Program-made: the position numbers and the translations under genes
The notes under the pieces: generated by a model
Told to the model about the DNA's origin: nothing
The model's database searches: none
Seen by the model: only the letters and a program-made list of their open reading frames with translations
DNA from: Rhizomonospora bruguierae
GTDB lineage: Bacteria > Actinomycetota > Actinomycetes > Mycobacteriales > Micromonosporaceae
Assembly: GCF_018397995.1 (NCBI RefSeq)
Contig: NZ_BBQH01000048.1
Span: 1-45,530, forward strand
Direction: 5' to 3'
Length of the DNA: 45,530 nucleotides
Shown here: positions 1-6,978 of the stretch, piece by piece
How the letters are laid out: each line of letters opens with the position of its first letter
Position numbering within the stretch: the stretch's first letter is position 1

Positions 1-703
1 TTGTCGGTCCTGGACGAACACGTCACGGCCGCATGGACGACGTTTGGCAAGAACAACCAGACCCGCAGCTACCGGCGACGCAAGGGGCTGCCCACCTACA
101 AGATCGCCCGCTACGCGGACGACTTTGTGATCATGGTGTCCGGACGTCGCGAGCACGCCGAGGCGCTGCGCGACGAAGTGGCTGAGGTGCTGGCCACCGT
201 GGGTCTGCGGCTGTCAGAGGAGAAGACAACCGTCGCGCACATTGACGAGGGGTTCGACTTCCTGGGGTTCCGCATCCAGCGGCAACACCAGCGAGGCTCG
301 AACAAGCGGTTTGTCTACACCTGGCCATCGCGTAAGGCGCTGACCAACGATGGCCAAGGTCAAGACGATCGCCAGGCAAGGAACCAACCAGCCCCTCGCT
401 GAACTGCTCCGGCAGATCAACGCGGTGCTACGAGGCTGGACCAGCTACTTCCGCCACGGGGTGTCCAAGGCGACCTTCTCGTTCCTGCACCAGTACACCT
501 GGGAACGGGTCACGAGATGGCTTCGCCGCAAACACCGCCGGATCACGTGGAAGAAGCTCAAACGCCGCTACCTACCAGGGTGGTGGCCCACCGACGGCGA
601 GACGGCCTTGTTCAACGCCGGAGCGGTACCGGTCACCCGATACCGCTACCGAGGAACGAAGATCCCCACGCCGTGGACACCAGCCCCGGTCGCAACGTCG
701 TAA
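1..703 (+). pseudogene. Group II intron reverse transcriptase/maturase, C-terminal part, frameshifted
   Basis: The first frame (from position 1) carries the reverse transcriptase active site YADD at local residues 38-41 and the following ...LGFRIQ block. It loses homology after the YTWPSRKALT segment near 345. The protein resumes in the next frame from about 350 (MAKVKTIARQ), with the maturase X-domain hallmark of LRGWTSYFRHGVSK and a group-II-maturase C-terminus, and stops at 701-703. The two frames join if two bases are missing near 345-350. Family members are about 400-600 residues, so the N-terminal RT fingers lie outside the window. The frameshift probably inactivates RNA splicing assistance and mobility, unless it is a sequencing error. 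Confidence 0.85.
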
Positions 704-723
704 CCCACCGCACGGACTCGCGG

Positions 724-822
724 AGAGCCGGATGCGGGGCCAACTCGCACGTCCGGTTCGGGGAGCGGGCCGGGGAAACGGACCAGCCGAAACGCTGGCA
801 CCGCGCCCCGGTCCGACTCCAC
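724..822 (+). ncRNA. Group II intron RNA domains V and VI
   Basis: The stretch beginning GAGCCGGATGCGGGG and closing with CGCACGTCCGGTTC folds into the short conserved domain V hairpin (compare the common GAGCCGTATGCGGTG...CGCACGTACGGTTC). It is followed by the domain VI hairpin region, GGGCCGGGGAAACGGACC and GAAACGCTGGCACCGCG, ending in a pyrimidine-rich 3' terminus at about 822. Domain V forms the catalytic core and domain VI supplies the branch-point A. Both look intact, so the RNA could still splice if a functional maturase is supplied in trans; this is inference. Confidence 0.8.
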
Positions 823-1133
823 TGCACCGCGACCGCCCGCCGCAGCGTGCGCGCCGACCCCGTATAGCCGGCCGCACGGACCACCGGCAGCAGCCGCTTC
901 GCAGTGATCCGCCCGTCCGTCGCCTTCACCTTGGCGAAGATCAGATCGGTGAACGAGTCGGCCAGCCCCGGCGCCGGCGCCCGCCACCGGCCCGGCCGCT
1001 GCCCGGCCGAGCGGCGATCCAGCACCCGCTTGACGGTCTTGTGGGTCGTGCCGCAGAGGGCGGCCGTGGCCCGCAGGCTCCCGGTCTCCTCGTAGGCGTT
1101 GATGATGTCCAACTCCTGCCTCGCAGTCTTCAA
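823..1133 (-). pseudogene. IS21-family IstA-like transposase, 5' fragment interrupted by the intron
   Basis: The protein reads from a TTG at 1133 (LKTARQELDIINAYEETGS...), with an AAGGA ribosome-binding sequence about 8 nt upstream. It contains an N-terminal helix-turn-helix (CGTTHKTVKRVLDRR) and the ...GYTGSARTLRRAVA segment that precedes the catalytic DDE domain in actinobacterial IstA-like transposases. The homologous reading stops at about 823, where the antisense group II intron begins. The DDE domain is absent from the window; it would be expected to the left of the intron. An ATG at 1178 in the same frame is less likely because it lies inside the inverted repeat region. The fragment cannot encode an active transposase. 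Confidence 0.75.
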
Positions 1134-1135
1134 TA

Positions 1136-1202
1136 GAGGGTCCTTCGGGGCTTGCAGACGTGCTGGTTGGCACCGCAAGTCTCGCGGCCCCGAAGGACCC
1201 TC
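1136..1202. repeat. 16-bp perfect inverted repeat beside the transposase start
   Basis: GAGGGTCCTTCGGGGC at 1136-1151 is exactly inverted at 1187-1202 (GCCCCGAAGGACCCTC). A second inner pair, CTTGC and GCAAG, lies in the 35-nt loop. It sits directly upstream of the transposase start, and the left arm contains the transposase ribosome-binding sequence, so it could be a terminal structure of the insertion sequence or a translational control hairpin. No T-tract follows on either strand, which argues against a simple intrinsic terminator. Confidence 0.7.
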
Positions 1203-1264
1203 AAAAGATCAACTAATCCCCTGCGAGGTGGGGACATTCACTGGCCACGAGCGGAGACTTTGCC

Positions 1265-1542
1265 ATGGCCAGGGACAGGTCCGGCAGCCGTCTCCGGCCG
1301 AAACAGCTCGATCAGCTGCGGGCGCACTCTCTGGGCACCGCCGACCTGGAACCGGACGACTTCCCCTGCCCGAGGCCGGGATCATGGACGCGGATAGCCT
1401 CGACGCCCGGCCCGATCACCGGATGCGGGCCAGACGCCGCATGGCCGAGGTCGACGAATGCGACGGCCGTGGGAAGGCACGCCGATGGTTGCGGCGCTTC
1501 GGGGGTCGGCTGGGATACGGTCTTTCCGACCGAGGGAGGTGA
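1265..1542 (+). pseudogene. Possible degenerate small gene upstream of the FtsK-like operon
   Basis: An ATG at 1265 (GGAG 11 nt upstream) opens a frame with coding-like third-position G/C for about 35 codons (MARDRSGSRLRPKQLDQLRA...). The coding signal then appears to move to another frame near 1372 (..LPLPEAGIMDADSLDARPD..), which runs to a TGA at 1540-1542, just before the ATPase start. Read together with one frame correction it would be a charged protein of about 92 residues. An alternative is a real 52-residue gene from ATG 1384. I recognise no family. The rest of 1203-1548 holds nothing else I can support. Confidence 0.3.
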
Positions 1543-1548
1543 GCGGCC

Positions 1549-4440
1549 GTGGCGAGCGCCAGGACGCGGGTCAGTCAGGCCGCCGCCCTGTACCGCGAGG
1601 CCGCGGCCTCGGTCGCCGCTGCCGAGCGGGCGTTGGAGCGGCCGGTCCCGGCGCCGGATACGCGCGGCGAGCAGGTGGAGTTGGGGCAGCGGCTGCGGCG
1701 TGCTGCTGGCGTGTTGGCGCCGGGGTGGCTCGGGGCGCCGCTGGACGAGGTGTCAGCGGATGCGCCGCTGGGCGGGGTGCAGCAGCCGGGGTTCGTCCGG
1801 ATCGGGGCGGCGCAGCCCGTGGACGACGTCCGCTTTCCGGTCGTCGTGCCGTTGCTCGGAAGCGGGCATCTGACCATTGACGCGGACGCGCGCGACCCGC
1901 GGGTCGCCGGCTTGATCCGGGCGGTGGCGCTGCGGTTGTTGGCGGCGGCGCCGGCCGGGTCGTTGCTGGTGCGGGCGGTCGACGCGGCGGGGGCGGGGAC
2001 GATGTTCGCGCCGTTCGCGCCGCTGGCGGATGCGGGCGTGCTGCCGCCGCCGGCGACCGACCGGGCCGGGCTGCGCGCGGTTCTCGCCGAGGCGGAGCAG
2101 TGGGTCCAGCCAGCGCGCCAGCCCTCAGCCAGCCGCGGCTCCACGCCCGCCCAGCCGCCAACGGAGCAGTGGGTCCAGCCGGCGCGCCAGCCCTCTACGA
2201 GTCGCGGCTCCACGCCCGTCCAGCCGTCACCGGGCGGTCAGGCATCGGGTGCGGAGCACCATGGTGCCGCGGGGGCCCCACCGCTGACGGGGCAGGCATA
2301 TCAGCTCGCTCCGGCCGGTCACCTCAACCCGCCGCCGGCCGGGCAGGGGCAGGCCGGGCCGTACCGGCAGGCCACCGTCCCGGTCCAGCAGGCGCGGGTG
2401 GCGGCAGCCACCACCGAGCAGGTCACGCCGGCGAACGACGCAACGCCCAGGCCGGTACGCCGGAACAGGACGATGCTGCTGGTCATCGCGAGCTTCCCGG
2501 AGCTGACCGAGGGCTCCGACCTGGCGCGGATCGCCGCACTGGCCCAATACGGTCCGGCCGCGGGGCTGCACCTGATCGTGGCCGGCTGGCCCCCACCTCC
2601 GCTGACGGCGGAGACGACGCAGCCGCCGTTGCAGCTCACCACCGCCATCGCCGTGCGGAATCCGTACGCCCTGGTCGGAAACCCGCCCGTCGGCTCGTTC
2701 TCGGCGCCGCCGGCGCAGCACGTCCCCGGCACCGGGCTGAACGCCCCGGTGTACCTGGACGACGATCCGCCCGCGCACCTGTTCGAGCGGGTCTGCCGGG
2801 AACTGGCCGCCCGGTCACAGGATCAGGCTCGCCTGCGGCTGACGGACCTGCTGCCGGAGGCCACCCAGGGGCTGTGGGCGGAGGACGCGAAGGATGGACT
2901 GGCCACCGTCGTGGGGCGGGACGGCGACCGCCCGCTGATCCTCCGGTTCGACGATCTGACTCCGCATTGGATGGTCGGCGGACGCTCCGGCGCCGGCAAG
3001 ACGGCGTTCCTCATCAACGTGCTGTACGGCCTGTGTACCCGGCACGGCCCGGATGAGCTCCTGGTGTACCTGCTGGACTTCAAGGAGGGTGTGTCCTTCA
3101 CGGAGTTCACCCCGACGCCGCGGGACGCGAGTTGGCTGCCGCACGCGCGGGCGGTGGGCGTGGAGTCGGACCGGGAGTACGGGCTGGCGGTGCTGCGCCA
3201 CCTCGACGGTGAGATGACCCGGCGGTCGGTGGCGTACAAGCAGGCGGGCGTCACCCGCTTCGCGGACCTGCGGGAGCACCAGCCCCTGCCGCGGATCGTC
3301 TGCGTGATCGACGAGTTTCAGGTCCTGCTCGCGGGGACCGACCGGCTCGCGACCGAGGCGGTCGCGCTGCTGGAGTCGCTGGCGCGCAAGGGCCGGTCGT
3401 ACGGCATCCATCTCGTCCTCGCGAGCCAGACCGTGCGGGGCGTGGAGTCGCTCTACGCGAAGCGGGACTCCATCTTCGGGCAGTTCCCGGTGCGCGTGGC
3501 CCTGCCCGGCGGCGGGGACGTCCTGGATCCCACGAACGATGCGGCGGCCGGTCTGCCGCTGGGTACGGCGGTGGTGAACACGGCCGGCGGCTTCGGCGGC
3601 CCGCGCGGGGCGACGCGGGGGCACGAGCGGACGGTGCGCTTCCCCGACCCGCACGCGGACCGGCCCGCGCTCGACCGGCTGCGGCACCGCCTGTGGGAGG
3701 CCCGCCCGGCCGGTTCACCTCCGCCGCGGGTCTTTCAGGGGTACGCCGACCAGCACCTCGCGGATGACGTGCTCTACCGGGCCGCGGTGGAGGGGCGGCG
3801 GGGTCGGCACACCGTCCTGCTCGGCCGGCTCATCGACGTGGACCTGAACACGGCGGCGTTCCCGCTGGACACGTCGCCCGGCCGGCACCTGGCGATCCTC
3901 GGCCCCAGCCCGTTGGGGGCCGACCTGCTCGACGCCGCCGCCCGCGGCCTCGCGGCGCAGCACGACCCGGGCACCACCCGGTTCGTCATCGCCTCCCTCG
4001 TGGACGCGGGGGACACGGTGGCCGCCCGGCTCGCCGAGGATGTCGGTCGCGAGCATGAAACCCGGCTGGTGGACGCGGCGGGCATGGTCGAGGCGTTGGC
4101 CGCGGACCATCCCGGGTACCTGATCGTCTTCGGCATGGATGCCGGTGGCCGGTTGCCGGGCGAGCGGCTGCGCGCGCTGCTGCGCGAGGGGCCGTCCCGC
4201 GGTGTGCACCTGTTGGCCTGGTGGCGCGGTCCGCGGCGGTTCACCGAGGAGGTCGGCGGCTCGGCCCGGGAGGACGTGGCGGGTCTGGTGTTGCTCAATG
4301 TCCCGGCCACCGACGCGGCGCTGCTGCTCGGCGCCCCGGTGGATTGGCGCCCCCGCCCGAACCGGGCCCTGCTGCACGACCGGCACGCCGACCGTACGGC
4401 GGTGTTCGTGCCGTTCGTTCGGCCGGAGGCGGAGCGGTGA
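1549..4440 (+). CDS. FtsK/SpoIIIE-type ATPase, type VII secretion-like, uncharacterised
   Basis: 963 residues from a GTG preceded by GGGAGG. Residues 1-60 are helical (AALYREAAASVAAAERALERP). A conserved-looking N-terminal domain follows to about 180, then a Pro/Gln-rich linker (about 180-300) with a 23-residue tandem repeat, then a FtsK/HerA-type ATPase. The ATPase has Walker A GGRSGAGKT at about 477-485 and Walker B IVCVIDEFQ at about 583-591. A second, C-terminal ATPase-like unit is degenerate: ILGPSPLGAD sits where a P-loop is expected. No transmembrane segment is evident. The layout resembles EccC more than the DNA translocase FtsK, since there is no membrane anchor and no winged-helix gamma domain, but it has fewer ATPase units than a full EccC. 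It heads an operon of small helical and membrane proteins, suggesting a motor for protein or DNA transport. Substrate unknown. Confidence 0.85.
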   Translation: MASARTRVSQAAALYREAAASVAAAERALERPVPAPDTRGEQVELGQRLRRAAGVLAPGWLGAPLDEVSADAPLGGVQQPGFVRIGAAQPVDDVRFPVVVPLLGSGHLTIDADARDPRVAGLIRAVALRLLAAAPAGSLLVRAVDAAGAGTMFAPFAPLADAGVLPPPATDRAGLRAVLAEAEQWVQPARQPSASRGSTPAQPPTEQWVQPARQPSTSRGSTPVQPSPGGQASGAEHHGAAGAPPLTGQAYQLAPAGHLNPPPAGQGQAGPYRQATVPVQQARVAAATTEQVTPANDATPRPVRRNRTMLLVIASFPELTEGSDLARIAALAQYGPAAGLHLIVAGWPPPPLTAETTQPPLQLTTAIAVRNPYALVGNPPVGSFSAPPAQHVPGTGLNAPVYLDDDPPAHLFERVCRELAARSQDQARLRLTDLLPEATQGLWAEDAKDGLATVVGRDGDRPLILRFDDLTPHWMVGGRSGAGKTAFLINVLYGLCTRHGPDELLVYLLDFKEGVSFTEFTPTPRDASWLPHARAVGVESDREYGLAVLRHLDGEMTRRSVAYKQAGVTRFADLREHQPLPRIVCVIDEFQVLLAGTDRLATEAVALLESLARKGRSYGIHLVLASQTVRGVESLYAKRDSIFGQFPVRVALPGGGDVLDPTNDAAAGLPLGTAVVNTAGGFGGPRGATRGHERTVRFPDPHADRPALDRLRHRLWEARPAGSPPPRVFQGYADQHLADDVLYRAAVEGRRGRHTVLLGRLIDVDLNTAAFPLDTSPGRHLAILGPSPLGADLLDAAARGLAAQHDPGTTRFVIASLVDAGDTVAARLAEDVGREHETRLVDAAGMVEALAADHPGYLIVFGMDAGGRLPGERLRALLREGPSRGVHLLAWWRGPRRFTEEVGGSAREDVAGLVLLNVPATDAALLLGAPVDWRPRPNRALLHDRHADRTAVFVPFVRPEAER
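2095..2232 (+). repeat. Two-copy 69-bp tandem repeat inside the ATPase linker
   Basis: Two head-to-tail copies begin at 2095 and 2164. They keep frame (23 codons each) and encode EQWVQPARQPSASRGSTP and EQWVQPARQPSTSRGSTP. The copies differ at a few bases only, which indicates a recent duplication in a disordered linker. Confidence 0.85.
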
Positions 4441-4447
4441 AGCGCCA

Positions 4448-4512
4448 GGGGCGCGGGAACGTACGGAAGGCGGGCGCGGTGGGGGCCGGGGGCGCGGGAA
4501 CGTACGAAAGGC
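4448..4512 (+). repeat. Duplicated 24-bp segment carrying the ribosome-binding site of the next gene
   Basis: A 24-bp segment beginning ggggcgcgggaacgtacg occurs at 4448-4471 and again at 4489-4512, with 23 of 24 bases identical. Each copy ends in a purine-rich GGAAGG/GAAAGG followed 8-9 nt later by a GTG (4479 and 4520). The GTG at 4479 opens only 14 codons and stops across the 4520 start, so the second copy appears to be the functional initiation region. Confidence 0.75.
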
Positions 4513-4519
4513 CGGGACG

Positions 4520-5173
4520 GTGAGCGCCTGGGAGGAGTACACCGGCGCAGCGCAGCGGCTCGACGCCGTCCGCCGCGGCGCGGCCGCCGCCGTAGCCGAG
4601 CAGGCCGGAGCCGCGCAGGCCGCGCAGAGCGAACTGGCCCTGGTGCGCGAGCGGCTGCGGGCCGAGCACGCGCGGCTCGTCCAGGCGGGGGTACCGGCGG
4701 AGCAACTCGCTCCCACCGAGGAGGAGATCGCGGCCGCCGGCGCCGGCCTGCGTGCGGGCCCGGTCGCGGTCCGCGAGACGCTGCGGCGGGCACAGTCCAC
4801 CGTGGACGCCGCTGCGGCGGCGCTCGTCTCCGGCGGCCCGGGCGCGCCGGGCGGCGGGCTCGGCGCGGCGCCGCTGTGGCTGCGCAACCTCGCCGTGTAC
4901 GGGCCGTTCGCGTTCGTCGTGCTCGTCATCCAGGTGGCGTTGTACCTGGTCGTGGACGAGATCTCGGTACCAGCGGCGCTGTGTGGGCTGGCCATGCCGC
5001 TGGCCGCGTTCGGGCTCGGCTGGCTGGCCATCGGGCTGGCCTTCCCGGACGAGCGGGCACCGGGGGGCGGCCGGCAGCCGGTGCGCCGGACGCCGCTGTT
5101 CGGCGCGCTCGTCTGCCTGGCGCCGACGCTGCTGACCTGCGCGCTCTTCGGTGCTCTGTCGGTCTTCAGGTAG
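4520..5173 (+). CDS. Coiled-coil protein with C-terminal membrane segments
   Basis: 217 residues starting at GTG 4520 (VSAWEEYTGAAQRL), with AAAGG 8 nt upstream. Residues 1-100 are strongly helical and Ala/Glu/Arg-rich (coiled-coil type, RRGAAAAVAEQAGAAQAAQSE). Three hydrophobic membrane segments follow: YGPFAFVVLVIQVALYLVV, then VPAALCGLAMPLAAFGLGWLAI, then a last one near the C-terminus (LFGALVCLAPTLLTCALFGAL). A membrane-anchored helical bundle next to an EccC-like ATPase suggests a structural or docking subunit. I do not recognise the family; the function is inferred from position only. Confidence 0.8.
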   Translation: MSAWEEYTGAAQRLDAVRRGAAAAVAEQAGAAQAAQSELALVRERLRAEHARLVQAGVPAEQLAPTEEEIAAAGAGLRAGPVAVRETLRRAQSTVDAAAAALVSGGPGAPGGGLGAAPLWLRNLAVYGPFAFVVLVIQVALYLVVDEISVPAALCGLAMPLAAFGLGWLAIGLAFPDERAPGGGRQPVRRTPLFGALVCLAPTLLTCALFGALSVFR

Positions 5174-5189
5174 GAGCGAAGGGGGACCC

Positions 5190-5450
5190 GTGCCCAGCGT
5201 GGAGGAGCTCAAGGTGTACGTCGCCGGCGCCGTGGACGTGGTCGAGCGGGCCGGCGCGGCGATTCGGGGCGTGGGTGACCAGCTCGACGAGGCGTTGGCC
5301 CAGCTACGGCTGACGGCGGCCGGCACGGCGCACCCGTCGCTGCTGGACGCGGTGGCGCAGCTCGAGCAGGCCAAGGCGCGCCTGGACGAGGCGCAGACGC
5401 ACGTCGGCGGCGCGGTCGAGGCGGCCAACCGGTACCGCGCCCTGATCTAA
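5190..5450 (+). CDS. Small helical protein, WXG100-sized, no WXG motif
   Basis: 86 residues from a GTG at 5190, with a strong GAAGGGGGA ribosome-binding sequence and 16 nt from the previous stop. The sequence is two predicted amphipathic helices separated by a short TAAGTAHPS turn. This length and hairpin layout match ESAT-6/WXG100 proteins, but no W-X-G is present at the turn. Between a membrane coiled-coil protein and a long helical protein behind an EccC-like ATPase, it is a candidate exported partner or adaptor. The function is a guess from shape and context. Confidence 0.75.
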   Translation: MPSVEELKVYVAGAVDVVERAGAAIRGVGDQLDEALAQLRLTAAGTAHPSLLDAVAQLEQAKARLDEAQTHVGGAVEAANRYRALI

Positions 5451-5528
5451 ATGTCCGGTTCGCCGGAAGATATCCACAGCCACCAAGATCTCATTGCGCT
5501 GTGGTGGTGGCCTCCGTACAACGGGTGA
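5451..5528 (+). CDS. Possible 25-residue ORF in the operon gap
   Basis: An ATG directly abuts the preceding TAA (TAAATG) and opens 25 codons, reading MSGSPEDIHSHQDLIALWWW followed by PPYNG and a TGA. It has no ribosome-binding sequence of its own, so any translation would depend on re-initiation. The same DNA contains a GCCACCA/TGGTGGC inverted repeat, so an RNA structure is an equally good reading. No family is recognised. Confidence 0.2.
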   Translation: MSGSPEDIHSHQDLIALWWWPPYNG

Positions 5529-5561
5529 GGGAACAAGCCCACACCGACCTGGGGAGGCACG

Positions 5562-6659
5562 TTGGGCTTCAAGGTGATCCTGCCCGCCCTGCGCGAGGTG
5601 CCGGACATGCTGAACCGCCTGTCCGGCGACGCGGCGGCGTGCGCGACGTACACGGAAGACGTCTACGGCCGGCTGGACGCCGCCGGCCGACCGAACTTCA
5701 GGGCGGGGCTCATCAACGTCCTCGCCGGCAACCACGCGCGCATCCGGCGTGAGGTGCACACCTTCTTCGGCGACGCCGAGCGGGTCGCCGCCGGCCAGCG
5801 CGACGCGGTCGCCGCCTCCGTCCGCCGGTACGAGACGAGCGACACCGCCGTCGCCGGCACCCTGGACGCGATGATCCCGCCCACCGCGCTCGACCCCGAG
5901 TGGCGGCGGGAGCCCGTTCTGCACCCGGAGTGGGAGCAGGTGCGGATCGTGGAGCGCGGCCACCCGCGCGACGCGCTCAAGCCGCTGCCCGACTACCGCG
6001 CCGAGTACCCGTACGAGCCGCGGTGGGCCGACCTGCTGAGCCCGGCCTCGCTGGCGCGGGACGCGGTGTGGGGCATGACCGCGCTGGGCGCCAAGCTCGG
6101 CATCTGCGACCGGCCCTACGACCCGCTAGACGAGTGGACGCTGCCGCTCGTCGGCGACTGGGCCGGTCTGCGGGCGTGCGGCGAGGCCCTGACCAACCTC
6201 AAGTCGGCCACCGAGATCCTCGCGGCGAACGGCACCTGGATCGGCCTGCGGGTGGAGGGCTGCTGGCTCGGGAACGCCGCGGACGCCTGCTGGAACGTGC
6301 TGCACCGCACCGAGGACGCGCTCCGCGTCGCACCCGACGCGCTCGCCCGCCTCGCGGCCGCCTACCTGACCGTGGTGGAGGACGTGCGCAAGCTCGAGGA
6401 GGTCATCGAGTACGCGATCGTCGACCTGCTCGACCGGGTCGTGGACGCCCTCCTGTCGGTCGAGACGGCCGGCGCCGGGATGCTGCTGTACTCGGGGCAC
6501 GTCCTGGCGGACCTGCGGCGGGTGTACGACGCGGTCACCACGGTGACCGACAAGATCGCCCAGCTCAGGCTCGCGGTGGAGAACGGCGACGCTGTGCTGT
6601 CCCACCTCGGACTGGTCGAGGCGGAGGCACACCTGCCCGCCCTGCCGGTGCAGCGGTGA
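5562..6659 (+). CDS. Long helical protein of the FtsK-like operon, LXG/Esp-like in architecture
   Basis: 365 residues from a TTG at 5562, with GGGGAGG 6 nt upstream. The first 110 residues are helical (LPALREVPDMLNRLSGDAAA; later EVHTFFGDAERVAAGQRDAV) and end in a YETSD-type motif. A middle segment (about 120-230) is Trp/Pro-rich, with several Cys (GICDRPYDP, LRACGEAL, GCWLGNAADACW). The C-terminal 130 residues are again long helices. The size and the long N-terminal helical pair recall secreted helper or LXG-like proteins of type VII systems. No toxin domain or signal peptide is visible. Exported substrate and structural subunit remain equally possible. Confidence 0.8.
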   Translation: MGFKVILPALREVPDMLNRLSGDAAACATYTEDVYGRLDAAGRPNFRAGLINVLAGNHARIRREVHTFFGDAERVAAGQRDAVAASVRRYETSDTAVAGTLDAMIPPTALDPEWRREPVLHPEWEQVRIVERGHPRDALKPLPDYRAEYPYEPRWADLLSPASLARDAVWGMTALGAKLGICDRPYDPLDEWTLPLVGDWAGLRACGEALTNLKSATEILAANGTWIGLRVEGCWLGNAADACWNVLHRTEDALRVAPDALARLAAAYLTVVEDVRKLEEVIEYAIVDLLDRVVDALLSVETAGAGMLLYSGHVLADLRRVYDAVTTVTDKIAQLRLAVENGDAVLSHLGLVEAEAHLPALPVQR

Positions 6660-6672
6660 GGCGGCGGAGACG

Positions 6673-6978
6673 ATGACCGCATACGAGGAATCGCGCCAGC
6701 GCACCTACGCACGACTGACCGAGCAGGAGGATCCGCTGCTCCGCGAGATCGGCGATCAACTGGGGCAGGGCGTGCTGCGCCCCAGCGACCTACTCACCGA
6801 CCCGTCGTACCGGGGCCTGCTCGCCCGTTCGCTACGCCGCCTGCAGACCGCCGCCCTGGCGGTTCCGGACGATGGAACCGAGAACATCCCCGGCGGGCCC
6901 GCGCCGGCAACGCCGCTGCCCGCGCCGCCGCGGGAGGACGGACCTCCGGCCGGCCCCAGCCCGTGGGGGACCCGATGA
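6673..6978 (+). CDS. Small hypothetical protein of the FtsK-like operon
   Basis: 101 residues from ATG 6673, with GGCGGAGA 6 nt upstream and 13 nt after the previous stop. Residues 1-65 are charged and helical (YEESRQRTYARLTEQEDPLL...RSLRRLQTAALAV). The remainder is Pro/Gly-rich and disordered (GGPAPATPLPAPPREDGPPA). Its stop overlaps the start of the next gene (ATGA), so the two are translationally coupled. No family recognised. Confidence 0.75.
   Translation: MTAYEESRQRTYARLTEQEDPLLREIGDQLGQGVLRPSDLLTDPSYRGLLARSLRRLQTAALAVPDDGTENIPGGPAPATPLPAPPREDGPPAGPSPWGTR

Larger units (their letters stand above)
1..822 (+). mobile_element. Group II intron, 3' portion (5' end outside window)
   Basis: This is the right-hand part of a bacterial group II intron. 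It contains the C-terminal half of the intron-encoded reverse transcriptase/maturase, then about 20 nt after its stop codon the RNA domain V and VI sequence, ending near 822 in ...CCGACTCCAC. The right boundary is supported because an IS21-type transposase reading frame on the opposite strand becomes recognisable immediately to its right. The left boundary lies outside the window. The maturase frame is broken, so the copy is probably not mobile on its own. The exact 3' splice position is good to a few bases only. Confidence 0.85.
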
